A DNA stretch of 39,518 nucleotides, taken from NCBI RefSeq assembly GCF_001953885.1, contig NZ_MQUS01000032.1:1-39518 (forward strand). The letters are read 5' to 3'. Shown piece after piece: positions 25,911 to 33,148 of this stretch. How positions within the stretch are numbered: position 1 is the stretch's first letter; every line of letters begins with the position of its first letter. The stretch is from Streptomyces sp. IMTB 2501. GTDB taxonomy: Bacteria; Actinomycetota; Actinomycetes; Streptomycetales; Streptomycetaceae. The notes under the pieces were generated by a model that had not been told where the DNA came from, did no database searches, and saw only the letters and a list, made by a program, of their open reading frames with translations. Both the position numbers and the translations under genes were made by a program.

Positions 25911-26953
25911 ATGACCACGATGAAGTCCGTGCGGACCGTCGGTGTGAACACGGTCGAGGTGGTGGACGTCGAGCGCCCCGTGCCCGGCCCCAAGGACGTG
26001 CTCGTACGCGTCCGTGCCTGCGGCATCTGCGGCACAGATGTCGCCCTCCTGCACATGGGCGGCATGCCGGCCCACGCCCACCTGGGCGGCGACATGGTGC
26101 CCGTCGCGGTCGGCCATTAGCCGGCCGGCGAGATCATCGAGGTCGACTCCGCGGTCTCGGGCCTGAAGGAGGGCGACCGGGTGGTGGTCAACCCTCAGAC
26201 GCACCCACCGGCATCATCGGCTGCGGGGGCAGGTACGGCGGCATGAGTGAATACCTGCTCATCGAGAACGCCGAGCCCTGAAAGGGCGTCGCGGTCTTCC
26301 CCGGCCACGTGCCCTTCGACGTGGCCCCCCTCAACGAGCCCCTGGCCGTGGCCCGCCACTGCGTCAACCGGTCCGAGGCCGGGCCCGGCGACAAGGTCGT
26401 CGTCTTCGGCGCCGGGCCCATCGGCCTGGGCGCCACGATCTGGCTGAAACTGCGCGGCGTCGAGCACGTCGTGGTCGCCGATGTCATCCCCTCCCGACTG
26501 CAGAAGGCACTGGCCGTCGGGGCCGACGCCGTCATCCACTCCGCCGAGGAGGACGTCACCGCACGCCTGACCGAACTGCACGGCCAGGCCTCCAACGCCC
26601 TCGGCCAGCCCCGCCCCGGCACCGACATCTACATCGACGCCGCCGGCGCCGCGGCCGTCTTCAACACCGTCGTCGCCAACGCCAAGTGGCACGCCAAGCT
26701 GGTCATGGCCGCCGTGCAGAAGAAGGGCGCCGACGTCGACCTCGGCGGCATGCTGCGCAGCGAGCTGACCCTCGTGGCCTCCCAGGGCTACCCCACCGAG
26801 ATCTTCGAGGTCACCCCCGAACGCGTCGAGCACCGTGAGCGGTTCGCCCAGCTCATCAGCCACCGCGTGCCGTTCGCGGAGGCCGACCACGCCTTCGAGC
26901 TGACGCTGACGCCGGGGGCGGCGCAGAAGGTCGTCGTCACCTTCGCCGAGTAG
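25911..26953 (+). pseudogene. zinc-type medium-chain alcohol/polyol dehydrogenase, broken
   Basis: ATG 25911 starts KSVRTVGVNTVEVVDVERPV and RACGICGTDVALLHMGG (catalytic Cys). GH at 26112-26117 is then followed by TAG where the zinc Glu of GHEPAGE is expected; the frame continues PAGEIIEVDSAVSGLKEGDR. A frameshift lies near 26210, and a second stop (TGA near 26279) falls in NAEP-KGVAVFPGHVP. Downstream 214 residues are clean: VVVFGAGPIGLGATIWLKLR (Rossmann motif), VVVADVIPSRLQKALAVGAD, TDIYIDAAGAAAVF, ASQGYPTEIFEVTPE. The catalytic half is destroyed and the NAD half could only be made as a fragment. It is under the copy-A promoter module. Confidence 0.85.
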
Positions 26954-27170
26954 CCCAGGAACGGACTATCAGCGGGCAGGAATCCGCGGACGGACCGGAC
27001 ATCCACGTGGCCCTTCGACACATCGCCGAAGGGCCACCGTGCAGTTGCGCCACAGACTGGTCTCACGCAGAGCCACGCCGTCGGTGCATCGGGGAGCAGT
27101 TGAGACGTGCGGCCCAGGCCCCGTGGCCGGATCCCGAAGGGAGATCGAGCCCGGGGCCCGGCTCAGATCT

Positions 27171-27593
27171 CTACCAGGCGGCGACCAACGTGTCGGGCGC
27201 CGGCTCCTCGCCCTCGCCCGCACTCCTCCGGCGGCCTGCCACGAGGCCGCCGGTCGCGCCCAGCGCGACCAGGTCCATGGCTGCGGCGGTCGCGATGCCC
27301 GTCGCGTCGTCCAGGGTGAGATAGGAGACCGCGGCCACGCCGCCGCTGAAGGGGAACAGAAACCACAGCACCGGCCGGGCCGACAGGAACGCCTTGATCC
27401 TGGGCTTCTTCGCGATGCGTGAGCCTGTCACCAGCGAGACGGCGACACCGGCGAGCGTCGCCACGTTCTTCTCCGTTCCGTCGAGGACGGCTCCTGCTCC
27501 CAGGCCGGCCGCCAGACCGGTGGCAAAGGACGACCAGAGCAGCAGATCGGCGACGAACGACTTCACGGTGGCGAACGCGGACTTCGACTTCAT
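27171..27593 (-). CDS. small multipass membrane protein of unknown function
   Basis: ATG 27593 (GGAA ribosome site) gives 140 residues: MKSKSAFATVKSFVADLLLW then four hydrophobic helices (SFATGLAAGLGAGAVL; NVATLAGVAVSLVTGS; LWFLFPFSGGVAAVSYLTL; GIATAAAMDLVALGATGGLVA) and an acidic C-terminus. I do not recognise a family. Its start lies 97 bases from the copy-B promoter module, so it is probably in the same regulon as the dead alcohol dehydrogenase. Unlike that gene it is intact. Confidence 0.7.
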   Translation of the reverse strand: MKSKSAFATVKSFVADLLLWSSFATGLAAGLGAGAVLDGTEKNVATLAGVAVSLVTGSRIAKKPRIKAFLSARPVLWFLFPFSGGVAAVSYLTLDDATGIATAAAMDLVALGATGGLVAGRRRSAGEGEEPAPDTLVAAW

Positions 27594-27661
27594 GGGGTTT
27601 CCTTCGATGTGGGGAGCTCGGGGCTCCTGGTCTGCCGCTTACGATCCCGTCGCCCCTGTGC

Positions 27662-27708
27662 CGCCACGAGGGAGTGGACTCCCGACCTCTGGTGTAGCCC
27701 GCTACACC
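27662..27708 (-). promoter_or_regulatory. palindromic promoter module, copy B (inverted)
   Basis: On the minus strand GGTGTAGCGGGCTACACC is followed by AGAGGT and CGGGAGTCCACTCCCTCGTG. The arms of the first dyad are identical to copy A with two changed centre bases. The second block differs at one base and the spacing by one. It precedes the membrane-protein gene at 27171-27593. Conservation of both dyads amid diverged flanks argues for function. Confidence 0.7.
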
Positions 27709-27765
27709 CGCGAACGGCGAGCACGCTCCACATCTTCAGGGGTGGGGGTCGTCTAGCGTTGCCGC

Positions 27766-28048
27766 ATGTGGAAGTGCGGCGCGCGGCGTGGGCCACGGTT
27801 CACCTCGCTGCGACCGCGGCGACGGCGTTCGCCTGGGCTCACTGACCCCGCGCGAGGGGGAGGTGCTGAAGCTCATGGCGGAGGGCCGGGACAACGCGAC
27901 CATCGCCAAGGACCCGTTCGTCACCGAACGCGCGGTGCACAAGCACATCGGCAATGTCTTCCTGAAGCCGGGCCTGCCGCCGAGCGACAGCGGCCACCGC
28001 AGGGTCCTCGCCGTCCTGGCCCACCTGGCCCACGGGCCGCAGAGATGA
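27766..28048 (+). pseudogene. LuxR/NarL response regulator lacking its receiver domain
   Basis: The frame from 27788 reads GSLTPREGEVLKLMAEGRDN then ATIAKDPFVTERAVHKHIGN and VFLKPGLPPSDSGHRRVLAV, a LuxR helix-turn-helix with the C-terminus usual for NarL-type regulators. The receiver domain is absent. An ATG at 27766, preceded by TAGCGT at about -10, looks like the original leaderless start but is in another frame, so an internal deletion probably joined the first codons to the DNA-binding domain. Some HTH residues are odd (KDPF for the usual Ala-Leu). It lies next to copy B of the palindromic module and may have been its regulator. Confidence 0.65.
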
Positions 28049-28250
28049 CGTGACCACACTGCGGTCACCGGTGAGGGTGCAGTCATTCTTCTGATTTACA
28101 GAAGATGCGCTTTCAGGGCTCTTTGCGCGCCAAGAGATCGAGAAATCGGCGCGCCACCATCCACTTTAGAGGCATTTCACATAATCTTCGATAACTGCAC
28201 GGAGTTGATTCGTCACTGAACGCATCCACCCCACTTCCATCGGAGTTGAC
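28049..28250 (+). promoter_or_regulatory. AT-richer leader of the small secreted protein gene
   Basis: This stretch is clearly lower in GC than its surroundings. It contains the small hairpin TCTTCTG-ATTTA-CAGAAGA (about 28087-28105), which could end the upstream transcript, and a run rich in A/T before CGGAGTTGAC, the ribosome site of the gene at 28251. Confidence 0.45.
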
Positions 28251-28532
28251 ATGAACAACCTTCGCAAAGTTGCCGTCATGGTCGCTGCGCTCGGTAGCGC
28301 CGGACTTCTGACGACCGGCACCGCGTACGCCGGCGGCCAGGGCGGCGGCCAGGGCGGCAACGAGGTCCTGCAGAGCTCCAACTGCAGGTCCCACGACCTG
28401 AATCTCGACGTCCTCGGCGAGGTCGGGATCCTCAACGGCGTACTGGGCAACGCCCTGGGCGGCGAGGGCGACCCGGGCGCACAGTCCACCCACATCGGCT
28501 CGACCGCGGGCTGCAACAACAGCGCCTTCTAG
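28251..28532 (+). CDS. small secreted protein with two cysteines
   Basis: 93 residues: MNNLRKVAVMVAALGSAGLL then TTGTAYA, a signal peptide cut about residue 27. A Gly/Gln linker (GGQGGGQGGN) and a hydrophobic mature part follow (SSNCRSHDLNLDVLGEVGIL, NGVLGNALGGEGDPGAQSTH, ending GCNNSAF). Two Cys bracket the hydrophobic core as in chaplins, but the chaplin motif itself is not present. It may be a cell-surface or spore-coat protein. GGAG precedes the ATG. Convergent with the repeat-rich secreted protein at 28656-29039, from which it is separated by two hairpins. Confidence 0.75.
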   Translation: MNNLRKVAVMVAALGSAGLLTTGTAYAGGQGGGQGGNEVLQSSNCRSHDLNLDVLGEVGILNGVLGNALGGEGDPGAQSTHIGSTAGCNNSAF

Positions 28533-28543
28533 AAGGCGGATCC

Positions 28544-28613
28544 CGACTCACCGACATCCGCCCAGGGAACGCGCCACTGGCACGAAGAGCCCCTGGGCGG
28601 ATGGGGAGTCGGT
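28544..28613. terminator. long bidirectional terminator hairpin
   Basis: CATCCGCCCAGGG (28556-28568) pairs perfectly with CCCTGGGCGGATG (28592-28604), and the outer CCGACTC (28544-28550) pairs with GAGTCGG (28607-28613). The 20 paired bases and position between convergent genes indicate a two-way terminator. Confidence 0.85.
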
Positions 28614-28615
28614 CG

Positions 28616-28647
28616 GCGTCGGAGGCGCTACAGCGTCTCCGACGCCG
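28616..28647 (-). terminator. second terminator hairpin
   Basis: GGCGTCGGAG (28616-28625) and CTCCGACGCC (28638-28647) form a perfect 10-bp stem with a 12-base loop, immediately past the stop of the minus-strand gene at 28656. Confidence 0.85.
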
Positions 28648-28655
28648 GCACGAAT

Positions 28656-29039
28656 CTACCGACCGCCGTCCTGTCCGCCTCCGTACTGGCCCCCTCCGTA
28701 CTGCCCCTGTCCGTACTGGTCCTGACCGTACTGCCCCTGGCCGGAATCGCCGCCGTACTGACCCGGTGCGCAGTCATCGCCGTACTGCCCCCCTCCGTAA
28801 GGAGCCGGTTGCGGGGCATAGTGCGGTTGCCCGTAGGGGGCGCCGACGGCCACTGCGGTGGCCTGCGAGTTGGCTACCGCGGTGCCACCCCCCACGGCCA
28901 CGGCGGTGGCTTGGGAGTTGGCGACGGCGGTGGCCTGCGGAGGTGCGCCATAGCCACCGGCGAAGCTGACACCGGCACCGAGGGCGGACAGCCCCGCGAC
29001 CGCCGCGGCTACGACCGCAGCGCGTTGAAACGTGCGCAT
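28656..29039 (-). CDS. secreted repeat protein with AVAVG and GQYGG repeats
   Basis: ATG 29039 (AAAGGG seven bases before) gives 127 residues. MRTFQRAAVVAAAVAGLSAL with GAGVSFA is a signal peptide. The mature chain is low-complexity: two copies of TAVANSQATAVAVG, then a Pro/Tyr part (PYGQPHYAPQPAPYGGG) and a Gly/Gln/Tyr tail of GQYGG/GQYGQ units with acidic insertions. Such Gly-Tyr-Gln tails are found in surface and adhesive proteins and are probably disordered. One Cys (DDCAPG) is present. There is no named family. It is the convergent partner of the gene at 28251. Confidence 0.75.
   Translation of the reverse strand: MRTFQRAAVVAAAVAGLSALGAGVSFAGGYGAPPQATAVANSQATAVAVGGGTAVANSQATAVAVGAPYGQPHYAPQPAPYGGGQYGDDCAPGQYGGDSGQGQYGQDQYGQGQYGGGQYGGGQDGGR
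28660..28945. repeat. tandem repeats inside the secreted repeat protein gene
   Basis: Imperfect units of about 15 bases with the core CCGTACTG recur through 28670-28800. A longer unit of about 54 bases (GCCACGGCGGTGGC-like, encoding TAVANSQATAVAVG) is present twice at 28845-28945. Repeat number is likely to vary between strains. Confidence 0.65.
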
Positions 29040-29106
29040 AGTTCGACCCTTTCTTGTTGATGCGAAGCCGGAATGGCGACGCGGTGTGAGCATAAATGCC
29101 TGATTT

Positions 29107-29388
29107 GTGATGATGTGGGATCGAGCGCTCTCCACGTGCCGTGTCGGTTCACAGCGGTACGAGCACAGTTGGGGGCCACCGAGGAATATCTCGTTCGCTT
29201 CGCTGCGCGAACTGTTCAACCTGACCCAGGATGACAATCCGATTCTCGACCCGATCGAGTTCATTGACGTCACGCGCCCGGTGAGTTGGATTCTCAAGGT
29301 GCACAAGGGCGTAACGGTCTTCCAGGAATTCCTTGACTGCGACTACAGCGTGCTCAGCACAGCCGGGACGGGGTTCCTGGAGAGGTAG
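29107..29388 (+). CDS. possible small protein of unknown function
   Basis: A 93-residue frame (SFASLRELFNLTQDDNPILD, PIEFIDVTRPVSWILKVHKG, VTVFQEFLDCDYSVLSTAGT) has a credible globular composition and GC3 of about 75%, lower than neighbouring genes. No ribosome site is seen before the ATG cluster at 29107-29115. It ends 8 bases before the convergent AraC gene. It could be a recently acquired small gene or a fragment. No family recognised. Confidence 0.4.
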   Translation: MMMWDRALSTCRVGSQRYEHSWGPPRNISFASLRELFNLTQDDNPILDPIEFIDVTRPVSWILKVHKGVTVFQEFLDCDYSVLSTAGTGFLER

Positions 29389-29396
29389 TCCGACGT

Positions 29397-30248
29397 TCAG
29401 GTCTTGGACAGGTACGCGGGGACGGCCCACGCCACATCGTCGACCGCCAGCCACGGCGCGACCGCCACGGCCGTGGGCGTCACGCCGGCGAAGGCCCTGA
29501 CATCCCGGTGCAGATGGGACTGGTCGACGTAGCCGATCTCCGCCGCCACCAGCGCGGCGCTGTGGCCCGCGGCGAGACGGTGGGCCGCGTGGTCGAAACG
29601 GACAAGCTGAGCAGCGCGCTTGGGACTGAGGCCCGTCTGGGTTCGGAACCGGGACCACAGACGCTTACGGCTCCATCCGACCTCGGCTGCCAGTCGCTCG
29701 ACCCGGGCCGCTCCCGGGTTCGTCAGCATCTGCCTCCACACGAAGGCGATCTCCGGATCGACTGCTCGCCCCGCCTCGTGTCGTCGGGCCAGGGCCGCCT
29801 CGACGATGGCGAACCGGTCGTCCCACGACCCGGCAGCGCGTAGCTGCTCCTGGGTTCGCGCGCCGTCGCGACCCCAGAGGTCGTCGAGGGAGACCACCGT
29901 TCCGCCCAGCTCCGCAGAGGCGCCCAACACCGCGTGCGCCACCACCGGTGACAGCCGCACCTGCAGGCACTCGATGTCCCGGCCGTGCCCTCGGACACCG
30001 CAGGACGCGAGTCCGACGACCACACTGCCGTGGTGCTGCCCGCCGTTCCCGTCGCCGACGGCGAGGCGTCCGTCACCGAGGTCGACGGCCACCGTGACCG
30101 CCGGATACGGGACCACACTCAGGTCGACGGGCGCCGTCGTACGCGCGCGGAATCCGGCCATGCTGACCCCGGGCAACCGACCGGCCCGCGAGGGGGTGGC
30201 GATGTCCCAGACCGCCGCGGCGTCACGAGCCGGCTCGGCGGAACACAT
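29397..30248 (-). CDS. AraC-family transcriptional regulator
   Basis: ATG 30248 gives 283 residues; a GTG at 30302 would add 18. The N-terminal half is a ligand-sensing domain (VDLSVVPYPAVTVAVDLGDG, IECLQVRLSPVVAHAVLGAS). The C-terminal 90 residues are the AraC double helix-turn-helix: RVERLAAEVGWSRKRLWSRF, QTGLSPKRAAQLVRFDHA, ALVAAEIGYVDQSHLHRDVR, AFAGVTPTA. The GYxDQSHLxRD and FxGxTP signatures are complete. It is divergent from the amidase gene, with a gap of about 95 bases, and most likely controls it. Confidence 0.88.
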   Translation of the reverse strand: MCSAEPARDAAAVWDIATPSRAGRLPGVSMAGFRARTTAPVDLSVVPYPAVTVAVDLGDGRLAVGDGNGGQHHGSVVVGLASCGVRGHGRDIECLQVRLSPVVAHAVLGASAELGGTVVSLDDLWGRDGARTQEQLRAAGSWDDRFAIVEAALARRHEAGRAVDPEIAFVWRQMLTNPGAARVERLAAEVGWSRKRLWSRFRTQTGLSPKRAAQLVRFDHAAHRLAAGHSAALVAAEIGYVDQSHLHRDVRAFAGVTPTAVAVAPWLAVDDVAWAVPAYLSKT

Positions 30249-30343
30249 GCCGCCAGGGTACGGAACATTCGTCCAAGACGGGACGTGGCGGCGCCACAAC
30301 ACTGACTGCCACCGACAGCACCCCGGACCAGAAGGGACCGCTT

Positions 30344-31783
30344 GTGATGCGCTCGCCGATCGACCCGTTCACGCCGGCCGTCGAACTTGCCGCGGCCATA
30401 CGCCGAAAGGAGGTGAGCCCGGTCGAGGTGGTGGACTCCTGTCTCGACCGGATGGACGAACTCGACCCCCGGCTGAACGCCTTCTGCCACCGGGCCGACG
30501 ACGACGTCCGCAAGGCCGCGTCCGCCGCTGCCGACGCCGTGGCGCGGGCCTCGTCGGTGGACGACCTTCCGCCGTTTCACGGTGTGCCGCTGCCGATCAA
30601 GGACCTCCTAGACGTGGCCGGTTGGCCCACGACCCACGGGTCCGCCGGTGCCACGCGGGCGCCCGCCGCGACATCGGAGGCGGTGGTGCGACGGTTCGTG
30701 GACGCGGGGTTCGTCCTGCTCGGCAAGACGACCACCTCCGAGTTCGGCGCGCTGCCCTTCACGGAGAGCGAGACCCTGGGCATCTCCCGCAATCCGTGGG
30801 ACCCGGACCGCACGCCGGGCGGGTCGTCGAGCGGAGCCGGCGTGGCCGTCGCCGCCGGGATGGCGCCCCTCGCCCACGCCGAGGACGGCGGCGGATCCAT
30901 CCGTATCCCCGCGTCGTGCACCGGCCTCGTCGGGCTCAAACCCACCCGCGGCCTGGTCGCCAATACGACCGTCACCGTGGAAGGTCTCGCCACGAGCGGC
31001 GTTCTGACCCGTACGGTGGCGGACACCGCGGCCACCCTCGACGTGCTGGCGTGCCACGATCCGGCCGCATGGTGGTCACCCCCGACCCCGCACAGGTCCT
31101 TCACCGCCGCGCTGCAGGCACCCGCGCCGACCGGGCTGCGCATCGGGGCGCTCACGGACTCCCCGATCGACGGGATACGAGTGCACCCGGCGTGCACGGC
31201 GGCCGTCGACGTCGCTCTCCGGACACTTGAGTCGGTCGGCCACCACATCGTCGACACCCGCCTTCCGCTGCCCCCGACAAACGAGTTGGTCGCGGCCTTC
31301 ACAACCATCTGGAACATCGGCGGTGCCGGGATCCCGCTCGCGGATCCCGACCGTGTCGAGCCCCACAATCGTGCCCTGCGAGACGCGGCACGGTCGGTCG
31401 ACTCGTGGGCCTACGCAGAAGCGGTGAAGAGGACACAGCAGTTGTCGCGGCGCATCGTCGAAGGCTTCCTCACCGGCTTCGACCTCCTCGTCACGCCCAC
31501 GATGGCGTGCCTCCCTCCGCTCGTCGGTGCCTGGCGGACAGGTGTCCACGACGATCCCCTGAGGGCACTGCAGAACAGTTACCCGATGGGGGTGTTCACG
31601 TCGGTGTTCAACGTGACCGGCCAGCCGGCCATCTCCGTCCCCCTCCACCACGACGAGGCCACCGGCCTGCCCGTCGGCGTCCAGATCGTCGCCGCACCCT
31701 GGCGGGAGGATCTGCTGCTCCAGGTGTCGCGCACCCTCGAACTCGCACACCCCTGGACCGACCGCCGCCCACCTGTCAGCTGA
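30344..31783 (+). CDS. amidase-signature family amidase
   Basis: GTG 30344 (AAGGGA upstream) gives 479 residues. The Ser-cisSer-Lys triad is visible: Lys in FHGVPLPIKDLLDV, the cis-Ser in TPGGSSSGAGVAVAAGM, and the nucleophile in AEDGGGSIRIPASCTGLVGL followed by KPTRG. C-terminal motifs FDLLVTPTMACLPP and FTSVFNVTGQPAISVPL complete the fold. It hydrolyses an amide (or carbamate) in the cytosol; no signal peptide is present. The substrate cannot be told from sequence, though the AraC partner suggests an inducible catabolic role. The gene is complete. Confidence 0.92.
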   Translation: MMRSPIDPFTPAVELAAAIRRKEVSPVEVVDSCLDRMDELDPRLNAFCHRADDDVRKAASAAADAVARASSVDDLPPFHGVPLPIKDLLDVAGWPTTHGSAGATRAPAATSEAVVRRFVDAGFVLLGKTTTSEFGALPFTESETLGISRNPWDPDRTPGGSSSGAGVAVAAGMAPLAHAEDGGGSIRIPASCTGLVGLKPTRGLVANTTVTVEGLATSGVLTRTVADTAATLDVLACHDPAAWWSPPTPHRSFTAALQAPAPTGLRIGALTDSPIDGIRVHPACTAAVDVALRTLESVGHHIVDTRLPLPPTNELVAAFTTIWNIGGAGIPLADPDRVEPHNRALRDAARSVDSWAYAEAVKRTQQLSRRIVEGFLTGFDLLVTPTMACLPPLVGAWRTGVHDDPLRALQNSYPMGVFTSVFNVTGQPAISVPLHHDEATGLPVGVQIVAAPWREDLLLQVSRTLELAHPWTDRRPPVS

Positions 31784-32035
31784 GGCCCGACGCCCGTTGC
31801 CCGGCGGCGAGTTCGCGGTGGCGGGCGGCGAGTCGACGCCGCCCTTCAGCACGGTGATGTTGGTTGCAGGGCAGACCGCAAGGTAGTCGACTTCGCCGTT
31901 TTGAGCACGTCCCAACTGCGCGGCGACGTCAGCCAGGCGATGGTCAGACCCCTCCAACGAGCCGGCCCACCCAGCCTCATGAGGCCGCCGCGCATCAGGG
32001 CGCGCGTCGGAGCCCTCCTGGACGACTCCGCCTAC
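31784..32035. other. relic-like stretch after the amidase
   Basis: A minus-strand frame reads EGSDHRLADVAAQLGRAQNG followed by EVDYLAVCPATNITVLKGG, which looks like real protein. It then probably shifts frame to RRLAARHRELAAGQRASG and ends near 31784. I do not recognise it and find no start. It abuts the IS5 fragment. Confidence 0.3.
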
Positions 32036-32560
32036 CGGGCTGAGCCCACGTCAGTTCCGTGACCTGATCACCGCACTGCGTCGCGAGGGTGCGGACGGGG
32101 CTGTCGCATCATCGACCACCTCGGGCCCGCAAGGACACCGCGCTAATCGTGAACGGCGCCCTGGCGCCCACCCGCGAGCCCAGCGTTGCCGAGCAGTCGA
32201 AGAGCTGCTGGCACTCGACCAACCACCAAGTCGTCATCGACGCCGATACCCTGCTCGTCGTCGCCGTCGGCAGGCCCATGCCCGGCAACCGCGATGATTG
32301 CAAAGCGTGGGAGCTGTCCGGCACCAAAGCCGCCGTCGGCAACACCACGGTGATCGCGGACGGCGGCTCCCGCGGCACCGGCCTGGTCATCCCGCACCGC
32401 CCCCGGCTCGGCACATCGCGCGCTGCCGCTCACGCACACCTGGACGACGAGGTACGTCCCCGCATGCTCGCCATCGTGTTCGCGGGGCTGACGCCGGCCA
32501 CGAGCCACACATCGGCAGCGCCGGACTTCTCGTGATCGCGCTCCACGGCGGTCAGAGACT
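32036..32560 (+). mobile_element. IS5-family transposase remnant
   Basis: A first frame gives LSPRQFRDLITALRREGADG, the N-terminal motif. A second gives LIVNGALAPTREPSVAEQSK, then CWHSTNHQVVIDADTLLVVA, VGRPMPGNRDDCKAWELSGT and KAAVGNTTVIADGGSRGTGL. This is the first DD half of an IS5-type DDE transposase (DGALxPTR and ADGGxRG blocks), with the segment between N-terminus and first Asp deleted. The C-terminal Glu region is mutated. It is a third IS5 type, distinct from the two near the lectin. No terminal repeats found. Confidence 0.75.
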
Positions 32561-32749
32561 CCAAGCCGCCTGCGGTCGGCGCCCATCGCCAGCGGCTTCC
32601 AGCCCGGCCGATGCCGGCGTCCTGAGACCGAAGGATGCGGTGGGATCGACTTTGGAATGCTTGCCGCGATCAGGGCGCCCACTTTAGGTGGTGAGGTCTC
32701 GACGCACGGCCGATGGGGCGTGGACGCGCCTGGGGCGAGGATCGGGTGC

Positions 32750-32947
32750 ATGAAGAAGGTGCTGGAAGCAGCCGGGTTTGTCGCTCTGGTGCAAGGTGTG
32801 TTGGGCCTGGCGCAGGAGTTCACCCACTGGCAGGTGGGTCTGGTGCAACGGCTGTCGTTCTTCGACGGCTACGACGCTGTCGTGAGCTTCGTTCTCGTCA
32901 TGCTTGCGTGTGCGCTGTTCGCCGCGGCCGAGAGGCTCCGGCACTGA
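32750..32947 (+). CDS. small two-helix membrane protein
   Basis: ATG 32750 gives 65 residues: MKKVLEAAGFVALVQGVLGL, then AQEFTHWQVGLVQRLSFFDG and a second helix AVVSFVLVMLACALFAAAER. Two membrane segments with an aromatic connector. Composition, a purine-rich GGGGCGAGG upstream and a clean frame support a real gene. Family function unknown. Confidence 0.6.
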   Translation: MKKVLEAAGFVALVQGVLGLAQEFTHWQVGLVQRLSFFDGYDAVVSFVLVMLACALFAAAERLRH

Positions 32948-33110
32948 GCAATGTCCGGCGAGATGGTCACCGGAGGCAAGTGCTCCGCTTTTGAACAGTT
33001 TCAATCATCAAAGTCGCCACGGATGTTTCTGTTTGATTCTGTCCGATGTTCCTGCCGCTAGAGCGGTGGATAGTCGTCACATCCGCCACTAGCTTCATCG
33101 GCCGACGAGC

Positions 33111-33122
33111 TGAATCGATACA
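33111..33122 (+). promoter_or_regulatory. LacI-type operator before the rhamnosidase
   Basis: TGAATCGATACA is a near-palindrome with the CG centre typical of LacI-family sites (TGWATCGATWCA). It lies 27 bases before the rhamnosidase ATG, where it would block transcription or initiation until sugar is present. Confidence 0.5.
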
Positions 33123-33148
33123 AACTCGCTCGGCCGAAGGGACACGGC

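Noticed and set aside
5278..26120. Recoding of TAG as Glu, since TAG replaces Glu in the Lrp and dehydrogenase genes
   Set aside because: Both genes also carry frameshifts, intact genes in the window use TAG as a normal stop, and no recoding element is seen.
28650..28950. CRISPR-like array of short repeats
   Set aside because: The repeats are in frame, imperfect and encode GQYGG and AVAVG units of a secreted protein; there are no unique spacers.
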